Assembly: GCA_009785715.1 (NCBI GenBank)
Contig: WQVT01000095.1
Span: forward strand, 1 to 7,792
DNA from: Acidimicrobiaceae bacterium
Lineage (GTDB): Bacteria > Actinomycetota > Acidimicrobiia > Acidimicrobiales > Palsa-688
Length of the DNA stretch: 7,792 bases
Direction: 5' to 3'
Shown here: piece by piece, positions 1-6,126 of the stretch
Position numbering within the stretch: position 1 is the stretch's first letter
Layout of the letters: each line of letters opens with the position of its first letter
The notes under the pieces: model-generated
Databases searched by the model: none
Told to the model about the DNA's origin: nothing
Seen by the model: the letters and a program-made list of their open reading frames with translations, nothing else
Translations under genes and position numbers: made by a program

Positions 1-71
1 ATCGCCTGTCAATGCGCGATCGCGCTCACCGTATCGGGCCCACCAGCAAGCCCGACCGGTGAGCTGACCGG

Positions 72-127
72 GCGCCCATAACAACATCCCACCCGCATCC
101 CGAGGACTGCCACCTATCGCCGGGTCC
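72..127 (+). repeat. Dispersed intergenic repeat, copy 1
   Basis: First of three copies of an intergenic element whose best conserved part reads CTGCCACCnnnCGCCGGGTC (107-126 here). CCCATAAC lies exactly 32 bases before that core, the same spacing as in copy 2. The 21 bases from 107 match copy 3 at all but one position. It lies just past the 3' end of the minus-strand HIT gene. Read on the minus strand, it can form a short hairpin GTCC-TCG-GGAT (97-107) next to the core. Its function is not known to me; a structured 3'-end or terminator-like element, or a REP-type repeat, are the options I would consider. Confidence 0.55.
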
Positions 128-162
128 AGGGGTCCCTGCACATCGGCCAGTTCTATCCAGGA

Positions 163-612
163 TCACTCCGATCGGGCGGGTCGTGGCTCGTGTGGTGCTT
201 GGTCTTCAGCGAGCAGTGGGCGAAGCAGCGCTGCTTGACGCTCTCGCTCCTTCTCGGAGACAGCGGCCGCCTCCGCGTGCCAGTAGTCGTCCCCGGGAAA
301 GCGTGGCGCGATATGGAAGTGGAGGTGATTGATCTCTTGCCCGGGCGGGCCGTTGTTTTGGCGAATTGTCGTGCCCGTCGCGTCTGCGGCCTGCTGGACG
401 GAGCGGGCGGTGTTACGGACTCGCTCAAGAAGCGGGCCAAGGTCTGCATCAGGCACGTCGTAAAGGTTCGGCACGTGAGTTCGGGTTGCGAGCAGCACAC
501 ACCCCTGGTTCCTCGCCGGCTGGAGGCGGGCCGGAAAGACGACGACTAGATCGTCTTGAAACGCGACGGGGCCAAGCTCGCCGAGCACCTCTCGACACAA
601 GATGCAGCTCAT
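163..612 (-). CDS. HIT family protein (histidine triad nucleotide hydrolase/transferase)
   Basis: A 149-aa histidine-triad protein. The triad H96-L-H98-F-H100-I-A is complete, and it is preceded by the family's NNGPPGQE segment (N86, N87, G88, G91, Q92). In this family the middle histidine (H98 here) attacks the alpha-phosphate of nucleotide conjugates such as AMP-lysine or dinucleoside polyphosphates. A CxxC pair (C3, C6) at the N-terminus recalls the zinc-binding start of many bacterial HIT proteins, although no second metal pair is obvious. The frame is open to 861, but that extension overlaps the DinB gene and is Arg/Pro-rich, so I chose the ATG at 612, which begins MSCILC. No clear Shine-Dalgarno is seen. 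It starts 32 nt after the DinB stop, so co-transcription is likely. The exact substrate cannot be inferred. Confidence 0.9.
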   Translation of the reverse strand: MSCILCREVLGELGPVAFQDDLVVVFPARLQPARNQGCVLLATRTHVPNLYDVPDADLGPLLERVRNTARSVQQAADATGTTIRQNNGPPGQEINHLHFHIAPRFPGDDYWHAEAAAVSEKERERQAALLRPLLAEDQAPHEPRPARSE

Positions 613-644
613 GGCCGACCATTCTGCACCGTCTGCCTGAAACT

Positions 645-1217
645 TCAGCCGGCGGCTCGGCGTGCCTCTTGCTCGACTCGATCTCGGTAGCTGTGCCACC
701 AGGCGGTGTCGTGATCCGGGACGTTGCTGTCCCAGGTGGCGTATCCGACCTGGCCGTCGAGCAGCTCGCGGACAACGTCGGCGTGGCCAGCGTGACGGCA
801 GGTCTCGGTGGTCACGTGCACCAGGATCCGTCCCAGGGTCACTGGCTGGTTCCCCCACCACGGCACCTTGCCCGGACTGTCCAGGTCGAGCGCTTCGATC
901 GTCTCATCGGCCGAAGAGCACGCCCGGCGGTAACCGGCAACGATGTCCTCCCTGGACTCATCGGCGCGGGCGAACATGTCTGCGTTGCCTTCCACGTTTT
1001 CGTCGAACCACGGGTTCGCCTGGTCGCTCGAGCGGTCGAACACCGTCTGGAAGTAGCCGAGCTCCCCGCAGGTCAGATGCTTCACCAACCCCAGCAGATT
1101 GGTGCCCGTCGACACCAAGGGGCGGCGGACGTCGTACTCGGTAAGGCCGTCCAGCTTCCAGACGACTGCGTCTCGGGCAGTCTGCAGGTATTCATGGAGG
1201 ATCTCCTTCACAGCCAT
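645..1217 (-). CDS. DinB family / DUF664 protein
   Basis: A 190-aa protein of the DinB-like four-helix-bundle superfamily, DUF664 branch. It shows the usual landmarks: H47 in a 'LVKHLTCGELGYF' helix and the C-terminal 'ETCRHAGHADVVRELLDG' signature with H142 and H145. These three histidines are the expected divalent-metal ligands. The superfamily includes metal-dependent thiol transferases (mycothiol- or bacillithiol-linked), but most DUF664 members have no proven reaction, so none is assigned. The length is normal. The ATG at 1217 (MAVKEIL) was chosen over the upstream ATG at 1274, because the upstream one adds a Cys/Arg-rich stretch and would cross the start of the divergent Nudix gene. The HIT gene follows 32 nt downstream on the same strand. 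Confidence 0.88.
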   Translation of the reverse strand: MAVKEILHEYLQTARDAVVWKLDGLTEYDVRRPLVSTGTNLLGLVKHLTCGELGYFQTVFDRSSDQANPWFDENVEGNADMFARADESREDIVAGYRRACSSADETIEALDLDSPGKVPWWGNQPVTLGRILVHVTTETCRHAGHADVVRELLDGQVGYATWDSNVPDHDTAWWHSYRDRVEQEARRAAG

Positions 1218-1266
1218 GAAGTTAGCCAGGGAACACAAACATCCATCCACCCGCCTACGCTCGAGT

Positions 1267-2439
1267 GTGACCATCTCGCCCTACGTTGCTGCTATCCGAG
1301 AACGGATCGGCAGGGATCTCCTGCTTCTCCCGACGGTGGCTGTGCTGCCCGTGGACGGAGAGGGTCGGATACTCCTGGTGCGCCACACCGACACGGGGCG
1401 TTGGGCGACGATCGGCGGGAGTATCGAAGTTGACGAGTCCCCACAAGATGCCGCCGTGCGAGAGACAAAAGAGGAGGCGGGGGTAACGGTCGGTCTTACT
1501 CGGCTGTTGACCGCGGTTGGCGGTTCGGACTGTCGCCTCACCTACTCCAACGGGGACCAGGTCGCTTGCGTGGCGATCGTCTATCAGGCCAGGGTCCTGT
1601 CCGGACAACCGTCTCCTGACGGGGACGAGACGTTCCAGGTTGGCTGGTTCCGACCGGACGAGGTTCTCGACCTGGATCTCGACGGCATCAACCGCGAGCT
1701 GCTGCACTCCGCCCTCCCCTCCTTGGGTAAGCGACTGCCCCTAAACGCCACTGGCAAAAAGACCGACATGACTGACCCGGTACGCCGGCTTGAAGGCGCG
1801 TTACCGTCCGACGGTAGGGACGATCCAGAATGGGCGATCAATATCCGAGCGGATTCGGTCGAACCGCCAGAACGACGACGTCACGAGCTATATGTGGCCT
1901 TCGGCCCGATACCCCCGCATGACACTCCCCATTCGACCTCCAATTCGTCAGACCCGGCGATGTCAAGGCTGCCGTCCATGACTTCAACAAGACCGACCGA
2001 CCCGTTTTTCGAAGTAGTCACCCGCCGAACTGGGCCAATCGCTTGCACAACGGCGTCTGTACGCGCTCTTCCGCGAATGCACGCATCGAACGTCGTCTCC
2101 TGCGCGTCAACCAGATGCGCTCCGACCCTGAACACGTTATGGCCAGCCGGCGAGACTTCGCGGTTGTCCGGTTCGAAGGGCGTCGAGTCATCAGCAAGCG
2201 CAATATCGGAGCCCGAGAGCAACCCCTCGCACATAGCCTTCCCCGCCTCAATGGAGACTCCGCTGCTCAGGAAGCGCACACCGTGCAACTCCTCTGACAG
2301 AGAGCTCGCCAACCGAGCGCACCGCAGCACGTTGGCTCGGACCGACTCTCGCGATGAGATGTCGAGGGGCAGGAAGCTCGATGAGTCGTCCTTGGCGTGG
2401 AACACCGGGTTACGAGCCAGATTCCAGATGGACTGGTAG
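1267..2439 (+). CDS. Nudix hydrolase (frame abnormally open beyond the domain)
   Basis: The first ~155 codons encode a typical actinobacterial Nudix hydrolase. Counting from the GTG at 1267 (VTISPYVAAIRERIG), a perfectly spaced Nudix box runs from G51 through E57, R65, E66, E69, E70 to G72. E66, E69 and E70 are the usual Mg2+ ligands. These enzymes cleave a nucleoside diphosphate linked to another group; the substrate is unknown. The GTG start matches the way this subfamily normally begins. The family would normally end near base 1740, but the first in-frame stop is at 2437-2439. The extra ~230 residues are mostly Ser/Arg/Pro/Thr-rich, resemble antisense translation, and overlap the minus-strand gene at 1881-2978 by 559 bases. 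A lost stop or a one-base indel near 1740 is likely: TAA lies in the +1 frame at 1742. The functional end is therefore uncertain, although the domain itself is secure. Confidence 0.75.
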   Translation: MTISPYVAAIRERIGRDLLLLPTVAVLPVDGEGRILLVRHTDTGRWATIGGSIEVDESPQDAAVRETKEEAGVTVGLTRLLTAVGGSDCRLTYSNGDQVACVAIVYQARVLSGQPSPDGDETFQVGWFRPDEVLDLDLDGINRELLHSALPSLGKRLPLNATGKKTDMTDPVRRLEGALPSDGRDDPEWAINIRADSVEPPERRRHELYVAFGPIPPHDTPHSTSNSSDPAMSRLPSMTSTRPTDPFFEVVTRRTGPIACTTASVRALPRMHASNVVSCASTRCAPTLNTLWPAGETSRLSGSKGVESSASAISEPESNPSHIAFPASMETPLLRKRTPCNSSDRELANRAHRSTLARTDSRDEMSRGRKLDESSLAWNTGLRARFQMDW

Positions 2440-2978
2440 AGCTCATCGATGCCACCTGGGTCGAGTTCGCGGAGAATGGTCGGAACGTCGATCCGTTCAT
2501 AAACAAGGCGCAATGCTCTTGCCAGCCACACGCCCTCCCCCTCTCTGTTCTTTCGGGGCGCAACTTCGTGAAGAAGGGACTCAAGGGCCAAGTAGAGGTT
2601 GCGAAACGCATCGAATAGGTCATCCGAAGCCTGACTAAGTCGAAAGTACCGAAGCGCTCGGTGCCACTCGCCGAATGGGGGTGATATCACCAAGTTGCCA
2701 TCTGGCTCGGTGAAGGAGCCGCCCACCGTCGCTCGAACCTGAAAAGGGTACGAGAGGTTCAGGCGAAGAACGATGCTTTGACCATCGCGAAGCCACGTGC
2801 CATGAAAGGCGTCGACATCATCCACATTGACGGCGACGACTCCGGTTGCCGCAAACAAGTCGAGCGCCTGGTTCGCACTTTCGATCGCCTGAGATACAAG
2901 CTCAGAGTGGCCGAGGTCCGGCAGGTTTCTGACCCGCGATGGCCCGGACTCCCTTCCGGATCTCAGCTTCCGAACCAT
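1881..2978 (-). CDS. Hypothetical protein with HEPN-like RNxxxH motif
   Basis: A 365-aa protein not assigned to a named family with certainty. The central part (about residues 105-235) is helical: 'ALRYFRLSQASDDLFDAFRNLYLALESLLHEV', then 'YQSIWNLARNPVFHAK'. R189-N190-P-V-F-H194 fits the Rx4-6H motif of HEPN domains (N after R is common in HEPN RNases), and the preceding acidic helix fits the HEPN fold. The layout also faintly recalls proteins annotated as MauJ-like. An N-terminal beta-rich part (about 45-100) and a C-terminal beta-rich part (about 275-360) flank the helical core. No signal peptide or membrane segment is seen. The ATG at 2978 is the first start after an in-frame TAA but lacks a good ribosome site, so the real N-terminus may differ. 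The 3' half is antisense to the run-on Nudix frame. Its normal residue composition makes this the real coding strand. Confidence 0.72.
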   Translation of the reverse strand: MVRKLRSGRESGPSRVRNLPDLGHSELVSQAIESANQALDLFAATGVVAVNVDDVDAFHGTWLRDGQSIVLRLNLSYPFQVRATVGGSFTEPDGNLVISPPFGEWHRALRYFRLSQASDDLFDAFRNLYLALESLLHEVAPRKNREGEGVWLARALRLVYERIDVPTILRELDPGGIDELYQSIWNLARNPVFHAKDDSSSFLPLDISSRESVRANVLRCARLASSLSEELHGVRFLSSGVSIEAGKAMCEGLLSGSDIALADDSTPFEPDNREVSPAGHNVFRVGAHLVDAQETTFDACIRGRARTDAVVQAIGPVRRVTTSKNGSVGLVEVMDGSLDIAGSDELEVEWGVSCGGIGPKATYSS

Positions 2979-3365
2979 CGCGTAACGTGATGAAGCCCGA
3001 AGCCCGAGGTCGCTTGGTTATCGGCAGAAGGCATCCAGGCGAGAAAGCCTTCCACAAGGGCAACTGGGCAAAGCTAGGCACTGCATCATTATGCAACCCC
3101 GTGACCACTGGTGCCGAGCGACAGGGGGCCGTAGAACGTGCGACCAGTAGCTACCGACACCACCGATGGCGACAACGAAGAGGCAACTCCCGACGTCCCA
3201 TTCGACTGGACAGGGCCCAAGGGACCTCTCCCCTAAGGTCCAGCGGCATCGAGGAAGATCCTGCCCCTGATCGCCGGCTCCTGGGCAGCTTTGGGCGCTC
3301 CACGAAGGTGGTTGGCCGGGTACATCCGAGTGAAGTACATATTATTTGTTGGTTCGGCGGAGAGA
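2979..3365. other. Gene-poor intergenic region
   Basis: No convincing gene in 387 bases. It holds a possible minus-strand promoter (3088-3117), an inverted repeat GGACCT-8 nt-AGGTCC at 3222-3241 that could form a hairpin, and an unusually AT-rich patch around 3335-3350 (tacatattatttg). Frames open across it are Arg/Ser/Pro-rich and match no family I recognise. Confidence 0.5.
3088..3117 (-). promoter_or_regulatory. Possible promoter upstream of the HEPN-like gene
   Basis: On the minus strand, CATAAT (3093-3088) is a good -10 box with a weak -35 TCGGCA (3117-3112) and an 18-bp spacer. A GTG codon at 3081 lies 6 nt after the -10, the same geometry as the leaderless promoters elsewhere in the window. 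However, that GTG opens a 59-codon frame ending at 2902, not the main frame starting at 2978. Confidence 0.3.
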
Positions 3366-3374
3366 TCAGCCGAA
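3353..3374 (-). terminator. Hairpin at the end of the glycosidase gene
   Basis: On the minus strand, TTCGGC (3374-3369) and GCCGAA (3358-3353) are a perfect 6-bp inverted repeat. The 10-nt loop contains the TGA stop of the glycosidase gene. There is no U-tract after it, only an A/T-rich stretch, so it is at best a weak or non-classical terminator. Confidence 0.3.
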
Positions 3375-4382
3375 TTCGCTGTAGAGGTTCGCAAGGCGTT
3401 GGAATGCCGGTTTGGGGGTGTAGTCGTCCCGGAGTATGCCGAACTGGTGGAACAGGTCGTCCTTGTAGCTGTCAGCATCTCGAAGGGTGAACAGCTCCCA
3501 GTGCGTGACGTTGAGTCCACCTCGGGCCGCGTGCACGGAGCGCACCATGGTTTCGAGAGCGTCGGCCTGGCGTTCGGGGTAGCGGGTCGAGCCGGTCGGC
3601 CAGCCGTTCTCGCAGATATGGATCGGGACTTGTGAGCCGAGCCCGATTGGCTCGAGGACCCGTTCCCGGAAGACCCGCAGCACCAGGCCGACTGCCTCGC
3701 CGAGCCGTTCGAGGCTCATGGGCGGGCCCGGGCGAAACACGTCGGGGTACATGTCTATCCCGGCGTAGTCCACTGCGGCCGGGAAGTCTTGGCCCCCGAG
3801 CTGGCGAACCTGGGGCCACAAAGAACACTCGCCGGGGTGAGGATCGAACGTGACGGCGAAACCGACCTCGACCGTGGCCCCGAGCTCACGTTTGAGTGTC
3901 GCGGCTCGGAGCATTCCTCGTACGAGGGCTTCGGCGACGCGGGGGAAGTCGCCGTCGGCGGCGCCCGGCATCGAGGTGAGATCGGCCTCACTGGTGATCT
4001 GCAGCGTCGAGAACCGGCCTCCCCATCGGGAGATCGTCTCGCTCACAAGGGTGAGCCACCCGTCGACATTTGCGGTCCGATCCCGATAACACAGCACCAT
4101 GTCGAGATCCCAGGGTTGGGCCGCCCACCAGGCCATATGGTCAAGGCATGCTCGCATGGAGTGCGCTCCGGTCCAGCCGACGTACATGCGGACCAACCAC
4201 GGTCGCCCCCGGCCCGCCAAGCGTTCGAGGGCGGCGGATATCTGTTCGAGGTCGTCGGCAGGGCCCGTCGCCACACCCTCAGGGGTGCCGGCGGCCCCTA
4301 GCGGAAACACCCCAACCCGCAATCTCGTCGGACTGTCGGCCAGGTGGGTCGTTGAGCTGTCTATCTGTGCGACTCTCGGCAT
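3366..4382 (-). CDS. Glycoside hydrolase-like (clan GH-A type) TIM-barrel protein
   Basis: A 338-aa protein (339 from the alternative GTG at 4385) with the strand order of a clan GH-A (beta/alpha)8 barrel. Numbered from that GTG: 'WLVRMYVGW' (~63-71), 'LQITSEADL' (~128-136), 'DYAGIDMYPDVF' (~206-217), 'IHICENGWPTG' (~255-265) and 'THWELFTLRD' (~294-303). E133 after strand 4 and E259 after strand 7 are the natural acid/base and nucleophile candidates. The residue before E133 is Ser, whereas the usual clan motif is Asn-Glu. W296 fits the strand-8 tryptophan. There is no signal peptide, so a cytoplasmic place is implied, which is unusual for a polysaccharide hydrolase; a small glycoside or a non-catalytic role is possible. 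The start overlaps the HTH stop (TGATG), indicating translational coupling. The family number and substrate cannot be assigned. Confidence 0.8.
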   Translation of the reverse strand: MPRVAQIDSSTTHLADSPTRLRVGVFPLGAAGTPEGVATGPADDLEQISAALERLAGRGRPWLVRMYVGWTGAHSMRACLDHMAWWAAQPWDLDMVLCYRDRTANVDGWLTLVSETISRWGGRFSTLQITSEADLTSMPGAADGDFPRVAEALVRGMLRAATLKRELGATVEVGFAVTFDPHPGECSLWPQVRQLGGQDFPAAVDYAGIDMYPDVFRPGPPMSLERLGEAVGLVLRVFRERVLEPIGLGSQVPIHICENGWPTGSTRYPERQADALETMVRSVHAARGGLNVTHWELFTLRDADSYKDDLFHQFGILRDDYTPKPAFQRLANLYSEFG

Positions 4383-4645
4383 CACTTTGCCTTGTCGTTG
4401 AGCCTCACCCGCCCGGACCGATCTGGACCCGGGGCGACCATCTTCTGTACCGCCTGACGAGTCACACCCAACTCCCTGGCCAGATCAGCTTGTGAGAAAC
4501 CCTCGGCTAGCAAGGCTTCGATTAGCTTGCGGCGCTGGCCGGCCAACGCCTGTACAGCCAGGGCTTGTTCAATAGCGGCCGCTCGAACTTGCTTCAGATC
4601 CTCGAGGAGCTTGGCGTGAGCCGCTGCTTCGACATGCTTGACCAT
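4382..4645 (-). CDS. Small HTH transcriptional regulator (module 1)
   Basis: An 87-aa protein made of a long N-terminal helix rich in Ala/Glu/Lys (about 4-45) followed by a helix-turn-helix: 'FSQADLARELGVTRQAVQKMV' with G60-V61-T62-R63-Q64 at the turn and start of the recognition helix (about 50-70). The basic C-terminal tail is short. The frame opens at 4681, but that ATG lies inside a -35 box and a palindrome, so the ATG at 4645 is preferred. It sits 7 nt after a -10 box, implying a leaderless mRNA. Its TGA overlaps the glycosidase ATG (TGATG). It resembles the regulator at 6642-6848 in size, layout and HTH sequence. Autoregulation through the flanking palindromes is inferred, not shown. 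Confidence 0.85.
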   Translation of the reverse strand: MVKHVEAAAHAKLLEDLKQVRAAAIEQALAVQALAGQRRKLIEALLAEGFSQADLARELGVTRQAVQKMVAPGPDRSGRVRLNDKAK

Positions 4646-4652
4646 GCGTCCC

Positions 4653-4681
4653 ACTATGACAACCCCGGGTTGTCGTGCCAA
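4653..4681 (-). promoter_or_regulatory. Leaderless promoter of the HTH-glycosidase operon
   Basis: On the minus strand: -35 TTGGCA (4681-4676), a 17-bp spacer, and -10 CATAGT (4658-4653). Seven bases separate the -10 from the ATG at 4645, so transcription should start at or next to the start codon. No Shine-Dalgarno is possible in that space. Confidence 0.65.
4658..4674. promoter_or_regulatory. Palindromic operator O1, module 1
   Basis: A perfect 17-bp palindrome, GACAACCC-C-GGGTTGTC, that fills the spacer between the -35 and -10 boxes. A protein bound here should block RNA polymerase. It is probably the autorepression site of the adjacent HTH protein. Confidence 0.65.
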
Positions 4682-4693
4682 CCCCTAGTTGTC
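4677..4693. promoter_or_regulatory. Palindromic operator O2, module 1 (degenerate)
   Basis: A second copy of the O1 site, GCCAACCCCTAGTTGTC, with three mismatches. It begins 3 bp after O1 ends (19 bp centre to centre, nearly two helical turns) and covers the -35 box. The spacing suggests side-by-side, possibly cooperative, binding. Confidence 0.55.
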
Positions 4694-4932
4694 AAGGCTC
4701 CGGCTGCCCAAGGCCCCCTCTTCTGAGCCCGGGGCCAGCGATAGGCGCAACTACACACTGAAGGTGCTCTCACTACAAGGATTCCAGGTGACATTTACGG
4801 CTGACGCACGGCATCGCACTGTCCCCTAGCGGCGGCCACAATTCCCAGGGCGCCGTCCCAGATCGCCGGATGGTGGTTTCGAGACTGGCTTGCTCGTAGG
4901 GGCCGCCATTTCCTACCGATAGGTTGCGTGCT

Positions 4933-5412
4933 GTGAGCGACGGGAAGACTGCCAGGGGGGTCGGCAAGGAGGCGGACCGACCGCCTGTCCGTCGGATGGT
5001 CGATCTGCCTACTCAACAAGCCGAACTTGCCGGGAGAGGGCTCGACTCCTGGCGGGAGGGCCGCCTCGATGAGGCACAGGGGTACCTGGAGCGGCTCCGA
5101 CAGTTGGCGGCATCAGACCATGAGCTCAGTGGGATGTTCCACGCGCTGCACCTGCTGGCCTGTGTTGCTTTCAGCCGTGGGGACTTGGTGAACTCTCGCA
5201 AGCTCCACCAAGAGGTGCTGGATATGAGCGGGGACCTGGGATTCCTGGGCGGTAGCGGCTCATCGTTGTTCGACCTGGGTGTGATCGATCGGCTGGAGGG
5301 GGATCCGATTTCTGCCCGCCGACGTTTCGAAGCCGCCCGGGAAGCGTATGCAGCCGGCGGCTATGACGATCGGTTGGCGGTCGTCGACCGAGCGCTGGAA
5401 GGGCTTGACTGA
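4933..5412 (+). CDS. TPR-repeat protein
   Basis: A 159-aa all-helical protein with about three tetratricopeptide-like repeats. Residues ~30-60 (AELAGRGLDSWREGRLDEAQGYLERL...), ~68-98 (MFHALHLLACVAFSRGDLVNSRKLHQEVL) and ~110-143 (SLFDLGVIDRLEGDPISARRRFEAAREAY) each show the small-residue/Gly/Ala pattern of the family. These repeats act as protein-protein scaffolds; the partner is unknown. It resembles the C-terminal TPR part of LuxR/SARP-type ATPase regulators, but no NB-ARC or DNA-binding part is present, so it may be free-standing or a remnant. Start choice is uncertain: TTG 4924, GTG 4933 (chosen, AGG 9 nt upstream) or ATG 4996. It is divergent from the HTH-glycosidase operon, with the SnoaL-like gene 85 nt downstream. 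Confidence 0.75.
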   Translation: MSDGKTARGVGKEADRPPVRRMVDLPTQQAELAGRGLDSWREGRLDEAQGYLERLRQLAASDHELSGMFHALHLLACVAFSRGDLVNSRKLHQEVLDMSGDLGFLGGSGSSLFDLGVIDRLEGDPISARRRFEAAREAYAAGGYDDRLAVVDRALEGLD

Positions 5413-5497
5413 CCGGGCTCCGCCTAGGTCTGTCCGTGGCGGGTGTTTCCCTCTTCCTTCCTCGGCGACTCAGTCTGCCTTCTCCTACTCTCGTATC

Positions 5498-5872
5498 GTG
5501 AAGCCCGCTGACGTCTTCGAGGTTCTCGCCCTAGCTTTTTCCACCGGCGAGCTCGACGAAGCCGGCCCTCTGTTCAGACCGGACTACTTCGACCACCAGC
5601 AACTCGAAGGCTCGGATCTCAAGGGGCCTGAGGAGTTCACCGCAGTGGTGACTGGCGCGCGGCGCAGCCTCGACGACCTTGCCGTTCGTGTGAGGAGTCC
5701 GGTCACCCGAGCGGACGATCTGGCGGTCGCGGTGCTGGGCTGGCGTGGCCGGGACCGCAGTGGCGCTCTCGTCGAGCGCGAGACCGTCGAAGTCCTGCGG
5801 CTCGATGTGTCGGGAAGAATTGTTGAGCACTGGGGCTTGGAGATCCGCCGCGCCCTCACCGGAGCTGAATGA
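5498..5872 (+). CDS. SnoaL-like / NTF2-fold protein
   Basis: A 124-aa single-domain protein of the NTF2-like (SnoaL, ester-cyclase-like) superfamily. It shows a short N-terminal helix pair ending in 'LFRPDYFDHQQLEG' (Y30, D32, H33), 'GPEEFTAVV' in the middle, 'DLAVAVLGWRGRDRSGALV' (the strand with W82 and G84) and the closing 'VLRLDVSGRIVEHWGLE' (G106, R107, H111, W112). These match the conserved pocket positions of SnoaL-type proteins. Members range from polyketide cyclases to isomerases and many unknowns, so no reaction is assigned. The frame is open from 5348, but that part overlaps the TPR gene. The GTG at 5498 (VKPADVFEVL) gives the normal family length. No clear Shine-Dalgarno; TACTCT at 5486-5491 could be a -10 box for a leaderless start. 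Confidence 0.8.
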   Translation: MKPADVFEVLALAFSTGELDEAGPLFRPDYFDHQQLEGSDLKGPEEFTAVVTGARRSLDDLAVRVRSPVTRADDLAVAVLGWRGRDRSGALVERETVEVLRLDVSGRIVEHWGLEIRRALTGAE

Positions 5873-5998
5873 TCGAACCGTTCTGGTGTCTGGATTCACC
5901 GCTCGATGATCTCAGCGCCGCCTACGAACTGGCGCCAGACCGGAGCCTCCCCGAGACCCTCCCGGGCAGAGTCGGTAGTTCCAGACCTCAGCAGAGCG

Positions 5999-6054
5999 CG
6001 TCCCATAACCCACCTGCACGTGTGCTCCCAGCACTGCCACCAAACGCCGGGTCG
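5999..6054 (+). repeat. Dispersed intergenic repeat, copy 2
   Basis: The second copy of the CTGCCACCnnnCGCCGGGTC element (core 6034-6053). CCCATAAC is again exactly 32 bases upstream of the core (6002), so copies 1 and 2 align without gaps over about 53 bases. It holds a perfect hairpin GTGCT-CCC-AGCAC at 6022-6034, at the same place as the different hairpin in copy 1. It lies past the 3' end of the Clp-N gene, as copies 1 and 3 lie past the 3' ends of minus-strand genes. Confidence 0.55.
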
Positions 6055-6126
6055 GTGTGTCTCGGTAGCACTGTAGCGGGCTCGATTTGAGCGCCTGCGC
6101 TTGGAGTCGTGAGTATCGCTGGGGAC

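Noticed and set aside
366..1433. 355-codon plus-strand frame antisense to the HIT and DinB genes
   Set aside because: It is the shadow of two clear conserved families on the minus strand.
1741..1806. Possible integron attC-like site (CTAAACGCC ... GGCTTGAAGGCGCGTTAC)
   Set aside because: The outer ends look like attC core sites, but inner arms do not pair, genes are on both strands, no integrase is present and no equivalent site follows the other genes.
2939..3490. 183-codon plus-strand frame through the gene-poor gap
   Set aside because: Arg/Ser/Gly-rich, no domain, no Shine-Dalgarno, and overlaps two minus-strand genes.
3336..3635. Plus-strand frame from a GTG (VKYILFVGSAERSAEFAVEVRKALE...) resembling the start of TIR-like nucleotide-binding proteins
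   Set aside because: Nearly all of it is antisense to the well-supported glycosidase C-terminus; the rest of the frame loses any TIR-like pattern.
4773..4967. 64-codon minus-strand frame between the HTH promoter and the TPR gene
   Set aside because: No recognised domain, low-quality composition and overlap with the TPR start; the region is better read as a divergent promoter spacer.
5869..6090. 73-codon plus-strand frame overlapping the SnoaL stop as ATGA
   Set aside because: The overlap is attractive, but the protein is Pro/Ser-rich, matches no family and its second half is intergenic repeat copy 2.
6100..6126. Hairpin AGCG-CCTG-CGCT near 6090-6101 as a terminator for the Clp-N operon
   Set aside because: Only 4 bp of stem, no U-tract; not distinguishable from chance in GC-rich DNA.
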